64,000 nt of DNA from Amycolatopsis lurida. GTDB taxonomy: Bacteria > Actinomycetota > Actinomycetes > Mycobacteriales > Pseudonocardiaceae. Position numbers and translations under genes: made by a program. The stretch spans positions 496,001-560,000 of the forward strand of contig NZ_FNTA01000003.1 of NCBI RefSeq assembly GCF_900105055.1, read 5' to 3'. Under the pieces are notes generated by a model. It had not been told where the DNA came from. It saw only the letters and a program-made list of their open reading frames with translations, and did no database searches. This document shows positions 33,134-41,893 of the stretch, piece after piece (positions within the stretch are counted from its first letter, which is position 1; each line of letters opens with the position of its first letter).

Positions 33134-34098
33134 GCAACACCGAGGCCGACCCGGCCGAGCTGCTGTGCTCCGAACAGCCGGGTGAAGGCGTCACCGTGCT
33201 GACCCCGCGCGACGTCCCGCTCGGAGGCCCGCGCGCCATCCGAGTCCGGCGGACACTCCCCCAGCGCCGACGGTCCCTGATCGGGGCCTGGTGTTTCGCC
33301 GACCATTACGGCCCGCAGGACGTTTCGCAGTCCGGCGGGATGGACGTCGCGCCGCATCCGCACACCGGACTGCAGACCGCGAGCTGGCTGTTCAGCGGCG
33401 AGATCGAGCACCGCGACAGCATCGGCACCCGGGCCATGGTGCGGCCCGGTGAGCTGAACCTGATGACCGCCGGGCACGGCATCGCGCATTCAGAAGTGTC
33501 CACACCGGACGCCGCGGTCCTGCACGGTGTCCAGCTCTGGATCGCGCTGCCGGACGCATATCGCGACACGGCACGGGACTTCCGGCATTACGCGCCACCG
33601 CTGCTCGAACTGTCCGGCGCGACCGCCCGGGTCTTTCTCGGCAGTCTCGCCGGGACCACGTCACCGGTCCCGGCGTTCACTCCCCTGCTCGGCGCCGAAC
33701 TCACCGTGGCGCCCGGGGCGACCTTGGCCCTCGACGTCGACCCGGCCTTCGAGCACGGTGTTCTGCAGGACATCGGCTCCGTCACCGTCGCCGGAGCCAC
33801 GTTGGCCACCGGCGAACTCGCCTACCTCGCGCCCGGCGCCGGACGGCTCGAACTGGCGAACTCCGGCGCCGAACCCGCTCGAGTGCTCCTGCTCGGCGGG
33901 ACCCCGTTCACCGAGGAACTCGTCATGTGGTGGAACTTCGTGGGCCGCAGCCACGAGGAGATCGCCGAATACCGCGAGGCTTGGCAGGCACAGGCGGACC
34001 GGTTCGGTCAGGTGGAGGGCTATCAGGGCACCACCGCGTGGCTGCCCGCACCCACGCTGCCGCAGGTGCGGATCAAACCTCGCCGCAATCCCTCGTGA
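33130..34098 (+). CDS. Pirin family protein
   Basis: 322 residues, two cupin domains. The metal site is readable: FADHYGPQ (His59), PHPHTGLQT (His76, His78) and AGHGIAHSE with the remaining His/Glu. Some pirins are quercetinases, others redox or regulatory proteins. The C-terminal cupin ends with VMWWNFVGRSHEEIAEYR, also typical. The last codons TCG TGA lie in the family A palindrome, as at HxlR, so the repeat provides the stop codon. Coupled to the exonuclease; no functional link is evident. Confidence 0.92.
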   Translation: MSNTEADPAELLCSEQPGEGVTVLTPRDVPLGGPRAIRVRRTLPQRRRSLIGAWCFADHYGPQDVSQSGGMDVAPHPHTGLQTASWLFSGEIEHRDSIGTRAMVRPGELNLMTAGHGIAHSEVSTPDAAVLHGVQLWIALPDAYRDTARDFRHYAPPLLELSGATARVFLGSLAGTTSPVPAFTPLLGAELTVAPGATLALDVDPAFEHGVLQDIGSVTVAGATLATGELAYLAPGAGRLELANSGAEPARVLLLGGTPFTEELVMWWNFVGRSHEEIAEYREAWQAQADRFGQVEGYQGTTAWLPAPTLPQVRIKPRRNPS

Positions 34099-34137
34099 GT
34101 GGTAAGGACGGTTCTAACCGTCCTTACCACTCACGAG
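34092..34137. repeat. Family A palindrome, second copy
   Basis: Perfect 20-base arms CTCGTGAGTGGTAAGGACGG and complement with loop TTCTAA, between the convergent pirin and Eis-like genes. Nearly identical to 8302-8349. Bidirectional terminator role likely. Confidence 0.85.
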
Positions 34138-34147
34138 CCGGGGTGCG

Positions 34148-35368
34148 CTAGAAGAACGTCCCGCACCACGGCGTGCGCGCGGTGTGGAACAGGGCGTCGG
34201 CACGGGCGACCGCTGTCTCGTTCAGCACCTCGACCCGGCCGGACAGGGCCAGATCGCCGAACAGACCGTGGCCGAGGTACAACGACGACAGGGTGGCGAC
34301 GTCCAGCCGGAGATCGGCCTCGGCGGTCGTTCGTTCCACGCCGTCCGGGCCGACGAGGTAACGGCCGTCGTTGTCCGGAAGCTGCTTGTCGTGCACTTCG
34401 AGCACTACGGGCTCGGCGGTGCCATAGGACCGTGCCCGCAGCGCCGCGAGGACGTCGACGAGGCGCAGCCACAGATCGTCGATGACCTCGGTGGTGTTCA
34501 CCGCACGCGGATCGGTGACCAGTTCGGCGAGCGGCTCGTCCAGCGGGCGGCCGCGGCCGGCGACGGCCGACACCAGGTCGATCGAGAGCAGAAAGCGCCA
34601 CAGTCCCGCCCAGGCCTGCGGCGTGGCGGCATGGAGTTCCCGGATGTCCAGGAGCGCGCCCCGCTCCGGCGCTTGCCGATCCCGAGTGTCGATGGTCTGG
34701 TAGACGACGAAACCGTCGTCCCCATCCGGTCCACTGTGGACGGCCACGCGATAGCCGTCGTTTCCGGTGACCACTCGGTCGAAGAAGCCCGGCCACCAGC
34801 CGGCGGGCCTCGAGACGAAACCCGGCCGTGTTCCCCCGAAGCGGTTGTACAACGCGGGAACGCGCTCCACGGCTTCGGCCGGGGTGACGAACCTGACCAC
34901 GCCGTCCCGCCCCACGCCGTCGCGCAGCTGGGCGCGTGGGCGTTCGACGGACACGCCTCGGCAAAAAGTGGCCGCGCCGTAACCGAAGCGGCCGTAGATC
35001 ACCGCCTCCGAAGCATGCAGTGCGGCCAGCGGGACGCCACGCGCCGCGAGGTCTTCCAGCTGCACGGCCATCATCGAGGTGAGGATCCCGCGGCGGGTCC
35101 AGTCGGCGCGGACGCCGACACCGTCGACGGCGGCCGTGACGAGCTTCTGTCCACCCGGGACGGTCAGCTCCACCTCGAACGAACTGGTGATGCCCACCGG
35201 GGTGCCGTGGTCGTCGAACGCGGCGAACTTCCCGGCGGCGAGCCAGGACGGGGCCATCTTCGCCCAGACCTCGTCCGTGGCGGGCTTGCCGTGCAAGGAC
35301 TCGGACAGGACGTCGAGACACGCCCTCTGTTCGCCTTCGGCCACGGCACGCACAGAGAATTCGCTCAT
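34148..35368 (-). CDS. Eis-like GNAT N-acetyltransferase (copy B)
   Basis: 406 residues: two GNAT folds and a C-terminal SCP-like domain, as in the Eis family, which acetylate amines of aminoglycosides, peptides or proteins using acetyl-CoA. VGVRADWTRRGILTSMM is the acetyl-CoA P-loop; ALHASEAVIYGRFGYG contains the Tyr that acts as general acid in Eis. The C-terminus WCGTFF supplies the terminal carboxylate used for catalysis. Paralog of 35845-37044; each copy follows a DUF4333 gene. CAGGAT seven bases before ATG suggests a separate leaderless promoter. Confidence 0.9.
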   Translation of the reverse strand: MSEFSVRAVAEGEQRACLDVLSESLHGKPATDEVWAKMAPSWLAAGKFAAFDDHGTPVGITSSFEVELTVPGGQKLVTAAVDGVGVRADWTRRGILTSMMAVQLEDLAARGVPLAALHASEAVIYGRFGYGAATFCRGVSVERPRAQLRDGVGRDGVVRFVTPAEAVERVPALYNRFGGTRPGFVSRPAGWWPGFFDRVVTGNDGYRVAVHSGPDGDDGFVVYQTIDTRDRQAPERGALLDIRELHAATPQAWAGLWRFLLSIDLVSAVAGRGRPLDEPLAELVTDPRAVNTTEVIDDLWLRLVDVLAALRARSYGTAEPVVLEVHDKQLPDNDGRYLVGPDGVERTTAEADLRLDVATLSSLYLGHGLFGDLALSGRVEVLNETAVARADALFHTARTPWCGTFF

Positions 35369-35411
35369 ACCGCCGATCCTGCCGCTCAGGCCTGGCGAAC
35401 CCAACCCGTTT

Positions 35412-35810
35412 TCAGGCGGGCGCGCCGACCTCGTAGCGGCCGTCGTCCCCGGTGACCGTGATCGTGACGGTCTTGCCCTCCCCGCCGACCTGGACGGTGC
35501 AGGTGAACGTGCTGCCGTCCTTGACGGTCTGGTTCGCCGGACAGAGGACGTCCCCGACTTCTCGCACCTGGTAGGTCTCGGTGAGGATCTTCCGCACGTC
35601 CGCCTGCATGGTCCGCGGGTCGAAGACTCTGCCCGGAGCGGAGGAGGACGAACCGCCCGACGTGGCGGGCGTGCTCGCCGAAGCGCTCGTCGTCGGCGGG
35701 ACCGTGACGGTCTTCGTCGCCGGCGCGGGCGCCGGGGTGTCCGAACACGCCGCCAGCGTCGCGAAAGCGGCACAACACAGACCGACCGTCGCGACGGCTC
35801 GCCTGCTCAA
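35412..35810 (-). CDS. DUF4333 lipoprotein (copy B)
   Basis: 132 residues. Lipoprotein signal with lipobox LAAC at Cys22, a Ser/Thr/Pro linker (about 23-60) and a C-terminal DUF4333 domain with two Cys (VLCPANQTVKDG, TFTCTVQVGG) that probably form a disulfide. Extracytoplasmic. Its domain aligns with the larger DUF4333 protein at 37086 (MQADVRKILTETY versus MQTDVQKLLTETY). Located just upstream of Eis copy B. Function of the domain is unknown. Confidence 0.82.
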   Translation of the reverse strand: MSRRAVATVGLCCAAFATLAACSDTPAPAPATKTVTVPPTTSASASTPATSGGSSSSAPGRVFDPRTMQADVRKILTETYQVREVGDVLCPANQTVKDGSTFTCTVQVGGEGKTVTITVTGDDGRYEVGAPA

Positions 35811-35844
35811 GCTTCTGCACCCCCACCGGTGTGATCATCCAACG

Positions 35845-37044
35845 TCAGAAGAAGGTACCGCACCAGGGGTTGACCCGCGTGCCGAACAGCAGGTCCGCAC
35901 GTTCCAGTGCGGCCGCGCCGGTGGCACGGACCCGTCCGACGGCCGCGAGATCCGAGGGGCGCCAGCCGCCGAGGTACACCATCGACAAGGTATCGGCACG
36001 CAGTTCGAGATCCGCCGGATCGGTGGTGCGGACGGCGCCGTCCTCGGACAGGCGGTAGCGACCGGAGTTGTGCTCCAGGAAGGGATCCGTGACCTCGACG
36101 ACGACCGGCTCACCCCGGTACGTGCGCGCGTCGAGCATCCTCGCGACGTCGACCAGCCGGAGCCAGCCTTCGTCCTGGATCTTCTGCACGGTCACGTGCC
36201 GCGGGTCGGTGAACAGCAACTCGACCGGCTCGTCGAGCGGCCGCTTCTCGGCGGTGATGAGGTCGACCAGGTCCACGGAGATCAGGTAGCGCCACAACCC
36301 CGCGAACGCGTCGGGACTCGCGTAGTGGAACGACTGGATCTTCAGGAACGTCGGAGCACCGAAATGAGCCCTCTCGACGGTGTAGGTGACATAGCCGTCG
36401 ACCCCGTCCTGACCGCGATGCACGGCGGTCGTGACCGGTGTGGTCGCCCGGCGCAGCTCCCGTTCGTAGCCCGGCCACAGATGTGGGCTCCGCGCGATCA
36501 TCCCCGGCCGGGTGCGCGGGAGCGCGTCGAAGAGCGACGGCCACTGCTCGACGGTGCTTTCCAGATCCAGCAAGGAGATCTCGCCGCCGGTGGGTGCCTC
36601 GGGCCGGAAGCGGGCACGGTGCCTGTCGACCTCGATCGATTTCGCCCGCACGGCGACGCCGTAGCCGAACCTGCCGTAGATGGCGCCTTCGGACGCGTGC
36701 AGCATCGCCGCGGGAACGCCCCGGGCGGCGAAATCCTCGAACTGAGCGCGCATCAAGCCGGTCAGTACGCCGCGGCGGATCCGGTCGGCGCGGACGCCGA
36801 CCAGGCTGACCGCGGCGAGCGGCGTGGTGCCGCCGCCGGGCAGCGTCACCTCCGAATCGAAGGACCGGAGGGTGCCGATCAGCTCCTGGTCGAACGCGCC
36901 GAATCCGCGATCCGGCTGCATCGACGGGGCGATGGCCGACCATTCCTCGTCGGTCATCTCCTTGGCGTGCAACGCGCGCCTGAACAAATCGGTCGCGGCC
37001 CGTTCCTCGTCGGACCGCAGCCGCCGCACTGAGAAGTCGCTCAT
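35845..37044 (-). CDS. Eis-like GNAT N-acetyltransferase (copy A)
   Basis: 399 residues, same architecture as copy B: acetyl-CoA loop VGVRADRIRRGVLTGLM, MLHASEGAIYGRFGYG with the catalytic Tyr, and terminal WCGTFF. The two are about 40 percent alike by eye, clearly an old duplication. CATGAT six bases before the ATG suggests leaderless expression. In mycobacteria eis responds to WhiB7 and modifies aminoglycosides or host proteins; here substrates are unknown. Confidence 0.9.
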   Translation of the reverse strand: MSDFSVRRLRSDEERAATDLFRRALHAKEMTDEEWSAIAPSMQPDRGFGAFDQELIGTLRSFDSEVTLPGGGTTPLAAVSLVGVRADRIRRGVLTGLMRAQFEDFAARGVPAAMLHASEGAIYGRFGYGVAVRAKSIEVDRHRARFRPEAPTGGEISLLDLESTVEQWPSLFDALPRTRPGMIARSPHLWPGYERELRRATTPVTTAVHRGQDGVDGYVTYTVERAHFGAPTFLKIQSFHYASPDAFAGLWRYLISVDLVDLITAEKRPLDEPVELLFTDPRHVTVQKIQDEGWLRLVDVARMLDARTYRGEPVVVEVTDPFLEHNSGRYRLSEDGAVRTTDPADLELRADTLSMVYLGGWRPSDLAAVGRVRATGAAALERADLLFGTRVNPWCGTFF

Positions 37045-37085
37045 GACCCGATCATGCAGGATCGACCGCGCCAGGCGCCCGCCGT

Positions 37086-37862
37086 TTATTTGGTGGCGGG
37101 CGGCGAGACCTCGTAGTTGCCGGTGTCACCCTTCACGGTGATCGGCACCTCCTGCGGCTTGCCCTCGATCGTGGCGGTGCAGGTGAACTTCACGCCGTCC
37201 TTGACCTCCTGGCCGGAGGGGCAAGTGACCGCGCTGATCTCCTTGATCCCGTAGGTCTCGGTGAGCAGCTTCTGCACGTCGGTCTGCATCTGCGTGTTGT
37301 TGAACACCTGGGTGTTGAACCAGCCCGGCGTGACGAAACCGAGGATGCCGACCGCGGCGATGATCACCACGAGCGCGCCGATCCCGATGAACAGGCCCTT
37401 CTTGGACTTCGGCTTGTCCTGTGCCTCGCCCTGGTTGCCCGGGAACTGGCTCTGGCCGTAGTCGTACTGGCCGGGCTGCTGCTGCCCGTACTGCGACTGC
37501 TGCTGCGGGCCGCTCTGCGGGTAGCCGGGCTGCTGCTGGGGCCCGCTCTGCGGATATCCCGGCTGCTGGCCGTACTGCGGTTGCTGGCCCCACTGCGGCT
37601 GCTGTTGCTGGGTCTGCGACGGGTCCTGCTGCTGCGGGTAGCCAGGCTGCTGCTGGGACGGGTCGTAGGGGGCGGGCTGCTGACCCCACTGAGGCTGTTG
37701 CTGCTGGGTCTGCGATGGGTCGTACTGCGGCTGCTGGCCCCACTGCGGTTGCTGCTGCGGGCCGCTCGGCGGTTGAGTGCCGCCCGGCTGTTGCCCGTAG
37801 CCCGGCTGCTGCCCCCATTGGGGCTGCTGCTGCGGGTCGTTGCCGCCATACGGCGTGCTCAT
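37086..37862 (-). CDS. Pro/Gln-rich membrane protein with DUF4333 domain (copy A, Rv2091c-like)
   Basis: 258 residues. Residues 1-145 are low-complexity, built of QQPQWGQQPQY and PGYPQSGPQQ units; one membrane segment at 157-176 (LFIGIGALVVIIAAVGILGF) is followed by an extracytoplasmic DUF4333 domain with Cys214 and Cys228. The cytoplasmic tail is likely unstructured. Probable counterpart of M. tuberculosis Rv2091c by position next to helY and the exonuclease. It precedes Eis copy A, giving the first unit of a duplicated DUF4333-Eis module. Confidence 0.82.
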   Translation of the reverse strand: MSTPYGGNDPQQQPQWGQQPGYGQQPGGTQPPSGPQQQPQWGQQPQYDPSQTQQQQPQWGQQPAPYDPSQQQPGYPQQQDPSQTQQQQPQWGQQPQYGQQPGYPQSGPQQQPGYPQSGPQQQSQYGQQQPGQYDYGQSQFPGNQGEAQDKPKSKKGLFIGIGALVVIIAAVGILGFVTPGWFNTQVFNNTQMQTDVQKLLTETYGIKEISAVTCPSGQEVKDGVKFTCTATIEGKPQEVPITVKGDTGNYEVSPPATK

Positions 37863-38031
37863 CGTTCGCCTCCGCCTGTTCCGCCATCGTCACCGGCCGA
37901 CCTGCATGGCCGTCGTGGGCGATCCAACCACAGGTCGGCGCCCCTGCCCACTGTTCCAGGCCGGTGTCGGGGTAACTCGCCGCGACCGTGCTCACACCGG
38001 CGGCGTGGCACTCGGCCGGTCAGCCCAACGT

Positions 38032-38070
38032 CTCGTGTGTGGCAAGGACGGTCAGAGCCGACCGTGTCTT
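38032..38070. repeat. Decayed family A palindrome
   Basis: CTCGTGTGTGGCAAGGACGG matches the 5' arm of the family A element with two changes, while the 3' arm has diverged and no longer pairs well. Confidence 0.6.
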
Positions 38071-38104
38071 GGGTACCTACGGGAGGTGGAGGCGTGGGTC
38101 GCAG

Positions 38105-38159
38105 GTCCGTGAAGGCCTCCTTGCCTACCCTGAAGGCAGGCAAGGAGGCTGTCACGGAC
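38105..38159. repeat. Family B hairpin
   Basis: About 24-base arms, GTCCGTGAAGGCCTCCTTGC on the left and the complement with a few mismatches on the right, ending CACGGAC; loop CTGAA. Same outer sequence as the hairpins at 32117 and 51793. Confidence 0.75.
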
Positions 38160-38244
38160 TTACCCGACCGGCCTACCCGCGGCCCCGGCAACACCACCAG
38201 CCCCAGAAGACACAGCGGCACGGCCTGAAGGGCGGCAGCCGGGT

Positions 38245-38290
38245 CTCGCGAGTGGTATGGACGGCTAGAACTGTCCTTGCCGCCGACGAG
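38245..38290. repeat. Degenerate family A palindrome
   Basis: CTCGCGAGTGGTATGGACGG, loop CTAGAA, then a 3' arm with about four mismatches ending GACGAG. Same loop as the copy at 8302. Confidence 0.7.
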
Positions 38291-38316
38291 GGCTTGGCCG
38301 AACCGGCGGGTTCGCG

Positions 38317-38379
38317 TGATCCGACGGACGACACGCGTGACCGGACGGACGACACGCGTGTCTGGATGGACGACACACG
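38317..38379. repeat. Three tandem copies of the 21-bp repeat (inverted relative to 22746)
   Basis: Units at 38317-38337, 38338-38358 and 38359-38379 share GGACGACACGCG with small changes. Reverse complement matches the 22746 repeat (CGCGTGTCGTCC). Confidence 0.85.
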
Positions 38380-38415
38380 CGCGGCCGGGGCCCGCCGCAA
38401 GTCATACGAAGCCGG

Positions 38416-41193
38416 TCACGCGCCGCCGGCCGCCACCACACCGCGCCGCAAGGCCTTCACCGCGTCCGAGGCCGCCGCTCCGACCGGATCCGCCTTCCCG
38501 AGGACGTCTCGGATCTGGTCCAGCAGGTCGATGACCTGCCGCGACCAGCGCACGAAGTCACCGGCCGACAGTTCCTGCCCGTTCGCTTCGGCGGCGGTGA
38601 GGACCTTCTCCAGCGATTCGCCGCGCGCCCACCGGTAGATGGGCCAGGCGAAGCCGGCGTCTGGTTCACGGGTGCGGTCCAGCTTGTGGCGCCGTTCGTC
38701 GTCGGTGAGCTCGATCCACAGCCGCGTGGTCGCCTGCCAGGCGTCGAGCACCTTGCCCGCGGGCAGGCGAGGCTCCCCCGCGGTGTCCCGGCGTGCCTCG
38801 AAGACCAGTGTCGAGACGACGGCGGCGAGTTCGGCGGGCGCCAGTCCCTTCCAGACGCCGTGCCGGATGCACTCGGCGGCGAGCAGATCGGACTCGCTGT
38901 AAAGCCGGGTGAGCCGCTTGCCGTGTTCGGTGACGCGGTCTTCGCCGTCGCCCTTCGACTCGGGGCCGAGGTATCCGCGTTCGCCGAGCAGCCGCAGGAT
39001 GCGGTCGAAGGCCCGCGCGAGCGAGTGCGTGGTCGCCGCGACCTTGCGTTCCAGTTGCTCGGTCTCGGCCGTGAGCCGCTGGTACCGCTCGACCCAGCGC
39101 AGGTTCGCCTCGCGTTCGGCGAGGCCGTGGCACGGATGTGCGCGCAGTGCCCGGCGCAGCGCCGCCAGCTCACCGTCCTCATTGGCCCCCGCGCGACGCT
39201 TTTGCCTGCCAGGCAAGGAGATCCCCGCGTTGCGCAGGCTCGAAGCGATATCCCGCCGGGTCTTGGGCGAGCGCAGCTCGATGTGCTTCGGCAGCTTGAT
39301 GTTCCCCAGCGCCTCGACCGGCGACGGGAAGTCGGAGACCGAGAGCGGCCCGGACCAGCGGTCCTCGGTGACCACCACGGGCCGCGGTTCGCGGATCGGG
39401 TCGAGCCCCGGGTCGACGACGACCGCCAGCCCCGCGCGCCGTCCGGCGGGCACGGCGATGACGTCGCCCTTGCGGAGCTTCTCCAGCGATTCGGCGGTTC
39501 CCGCACGGCGGGCGGAGGTGTTCTGACGAGAGAGCGCCTTCTCCCGGGCGGAGATCTTCGCCCGCAGTTCGACGTACTCCAGCATCTGGTCGAAATCGCC
39601 GGTGATGGCCGAGGTGTAGCCACGCAGGGCTTCCTTGTTCCGCTCGATCCGCCGCGCCGTCCCGACCACCGACCGGTCGGCCTGAAACTGCGCGAACGAC
39701 TGTTCCAGCAGGCCACGGGCCTCTTCGGCGCCGACCTGGGCGACCAGGTTCACCGCCATGTTGTAGCCGGGCCGGAAGGACGACCGCAGCGGATACGTCC
39801 TGGTCGAGGCCAGCCCGCCGACCTGCTTCGGGTCGATCCCCGGCTGCCAGGCGACGACGGCGTGACCTTCGACGTCGATCCCACGCCGTCCGGCCCGCCC
39901 GGTGAGCTGCGTGTACTCCCCCGGCGTCAGGTCGACGTGCGCCTCGCCGTTGTACTTCACGAGCCGTTCCAGCACGACGGTCCGCGCGGGCATGTTGATG
40001 CCGAGCGCGAGCGTCTCGGTGGCGAAGACGACCTTCACGAGGCCCTGGACGAACAGCTCCTCGACGGTCTCCTTGAACGCCGGGAGCAGCCCGGCGTGGT
40101 GCCCGGCGATACCGCGCTCGAGCGCCTCCCGCCACTCCCAGAACCCTAGGACACCGAGGTCGCCCTCGGGGAGGTCCTTGGTCCGCTCGGCGACGATGCG
40201 ACGGACCTTCTCGACCTCCTCGGGGCCGTTGAGCCGCAAGCCCGACCGGACGCACTGACCGACGGCGGCGTCACAACCGGCGCGGGAGAAGATGAACACG
40301 ATGGCGGGAAGCAGACCCGCGTTGTCCAGCCGCTCGACCGTCTCGGTGCGGGACGGCGGCCGGTATCGCGGCATCCGTGACGGCGCCCCTCGCCGTCCTC
40401 TCGGCCCGCGCAGCCCGGCCGGGGCGAAACGCCCGCCGATCTCCTCGGTACGGCGAAGCAGGCTGGGGTTGATCCGCAGTTCGGCACCCGGAGCGTGTTC
40501 CTCCTGGCCGGCGAACAGGTCCATCAGGCGGTTGCCGACCAGCATGTGCTGCCACAGCGGCACCGGACGGTGTTCGTCGACGACGACGGTGGTGTCGCCG
40601 CGGACCTCGACGAGCCATTCGCCGAACTCCTCGGCGTTGCTCACCGTGGCCGAGAGGCCGACGACCCGGACGTGTTCGGGCAGGTGGAGGATGACCTCTT
40701 CCCAGACCGCGCCGCGGAACCGGTCGGCGAGGTAGTGGACCTCGTCCATCACCACGTACGCGAGTTCGCCGATGGTCGAGGATCCGGCGTAGAGCATGTT
40801 GCGGAGGACCTCGGTGGTCATGACCACGACCTGCGCGTTGCCATTGATCGAAGTGTCGCCGGTCAGCAGGCCGACGACGTCGGCGCCGTAGCGGCCGACG
40901 AGATCGGCGTACTTCTGGTTCGACAACGCCTTGATGGGTGTCGTGTAGAAGCATTTGCGGCCCTCGGCGAGAGCGAGATGCACCGCGAACTCGCCGACCA
41001 CGGTCTTCCCGGCGCCGGTCGGCGCGCAGACGAGCACCCCGTGACCGTCTTCGAGCGCCTCGCAGCCGCGGACCTGGAAGTCGTCGAACTCGAACGACGA
41101 TTCCGCCGCGAAGCGGGTCAGCTGGGGGTATCGAGCACGGCGCTGGGAGGCCGCGTAGGCCTCGGCCGGGGTCTGAGAAGGGCTATTGACCAC
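38416..41193 (-). CDS. helY: DEAD/DEAH-box helicase HelY (Ski2-like)
   Basis: About 925 residues, the size of M. tuberculosis HelY (Rv2092c). Superfamily 2 helicase of the Ski2/Mtr4 type: Q-like FELDDFQ (here FEFDDFQVRG), Walker A APTGAGKTVVGE (58-69), DEVH box VVMDEVHYLADR, SAT motif LSATVSNAEEFGEWL, motif VI QLTGRAGRRG, then a KOW-like arch region and helical DSHCT domain. Predicted RNA helicase acting on structured RNA. The start is placed at GTG 41193 because the preceding residues are not conserved; other starts are possible. Confidence 0.93.
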   Translation of the reverse strand: MVNSPSQTPAEAYAASQRRARYPQLTRFAAESSFEFDDFQVRGCEALEDGHGVLVCAPTGAGKTVVGEFAVHLALAEGRKCFYTTPIKALSNQKYADLVGRYGADVVGLLTGDTSINGNAQVVVMTTEVLRNMLYAGSSTIGELAYVVMDEVHYLADRFRGAVWEEVILHLPEHVRVVGLSATVSNAEEFGEWLVEVRGDTTVVVDEHRPVPLWQHMLVGNRLMDLFAGQEEHAPGAELRINPSLLRRTEEIGGRFAPAGLRGPRGRRGAPSRMPRYRPPSRTETVERLDNAGLLPAIVFIFSRAGCDAAVGQCVRSGLRLNGPEEVEKVRRIVAERTKDLPEGDLGVLGFWEWREALERGIAGHHAGLLPAFKETVEELFVQGLVKVVFATETLALGINMPARTVVLERLVKYNGEAHVDLTPGEYTQLTGRAGRRGIDVEGHAVVAWQPGIDPKQVGGLASTRTYPLRSSFRPGYNMAVNLVAQVGAEEARGLLEQSFAQFQADRSVVGTARRIERNKEALRGYTSAITGDFDQMLEYVELRAKISAREKALSRQNTSARRAGTAESLEKLRKGDVIAVPAGRRAGLAVVVDPGLDPIREPRPVVVTEDRWSGPLSVSDFPSPVEALGNIKLPKHIELRSPKTRRDIASSLRNAGISLPGRQKRRAGANEDGELAALRRALRAHPCHGLAEREANLRWVERYQRLTAETEQLERKVAATTHSLARAFDRILRLLGERGYLGPESKGDGEDRVTEHGKRLTRLYSESDLLAAECIRHGVWKGLAPAELAAVVSTLVFEARRDTAGEPRLPAGKVLDAWQATTRLWIELTDDERRHKLDRTREPDAGFAWPIYRWARGESLEKVLTAAEANGQELSAGDFVRWSRQVIDLLDQIRDVLGKADPVGAAASDAVKALRRGVVAAGGA

Positions 41194-41305
41194 TTCGTCA
41201 GGGTTCCATACCCCACCGACAGTTCGCACTCGGTGTGACGATCTCGGGAACGTCCGCCACTCCTGTGTCATCCAAGGGACGGATCCGCGATGGAGAGGGG
41301 ACCCC

Positions 41306-41893
41306 ATGGAGATCGCTTGCCCGCGATGCGCGCAGGTCGACCAGGTGCAGAGTGTGCCGGCGGTGTTCCAGAGCGGGCAGACGACCTACCGGGTGCGAGG
41401 GGGCATGACGGCCATCCCGGCCGGCGACGGCGTGGTCTACACCGCGACGACGCACACCGGCGTGTCGGTGACCGCGACGGCGGCGTCGCTCAACCCGTAT
41501 CCGGTGCCCCGCGGCGGCGGCTGCTTCCTGGCGCTCGCGCTGGTGCTGCTGATCCCCGCGTTCGTGTTCCTCGCCTTCGCCAACGACGTGCTGGACGAGA
41601 ACATCGCGCCGACCGCCGACGGCAGGGCAGCGCAGTACATCGGGGCGTCGATCTTCCCGGTCGGCGCCTTCGCGCTGGTCGCCTTGTTCGCCGTCCTGTT
41701 CGTGCTCCGGATGCGGCGCAACGCGCGGATCCGGCGGGGCATCCCCGACGCGCTGGACCACTGGCGGCGGGCGTGGTTCTGCCACCGCTGCGGCGGGGTG
41801 TTCTTCCCGGGCGGCGAACTCATGTCGGCCGCGACGTTCCGCGGGCAGGTGTGGCGCGCGGGTGGCTACGCCGGGCTCACCCGACGACGGTGA
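41306..41893 (+). CDS. Membrane protein with zinc-ribbon ends
   Basis: 195 residues. An N-terminal CPRCAQVDQVQSV and a C-terminal FCHRCGGVFF form two half zinc ribbons, and two membrane segments lie between (FLALALVLLIPAFVFLAFA and ASIFPVGAFALVALFAVLFV). Both ends are probably cytoplasmic. GAGAGGGG before ATG 41306 supports the start. It is the only plus-strand gene between dagK and helY and overlaps the dagK 3' end by 17 bases. Function unknown. Confidence 0.78.
   Translation: MEIACPRCAQVDQVQSVPAVFQSGQTTYRVRGGMTAIPAGDGVVYTATTHTGVSVTATAASLNPYPVPRGGGCFLALALVLLIPAFVFLAFANDVLDENIAPTADGRAAQYIGASIFPVGAFALVALFAVLFVLRMRRNARIRRGIPDALDHWRRAWFCHRCGGVFFPGGELMSAATFRGQVWRAGGYAGLTRRR

Larger units (their letters stand above)
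37863..38415. other. Gene-free region carrying four repeat elements
   Basis: About 550 bases between the DUF4333 gene and the helY stop. I find no convincing gene on either strand. It holds two decayed family A palindromes, one family B hairpin and three tandem 21-base units, all listed separately; the family B hairpin or family A copies may end helY transcription. Confidence 0.7.

Noticed and set aside
38317..38379. Tandem repeats as a CRISPR array
   Set aside because: Units abut directly with no spacers and no cas genes are present.
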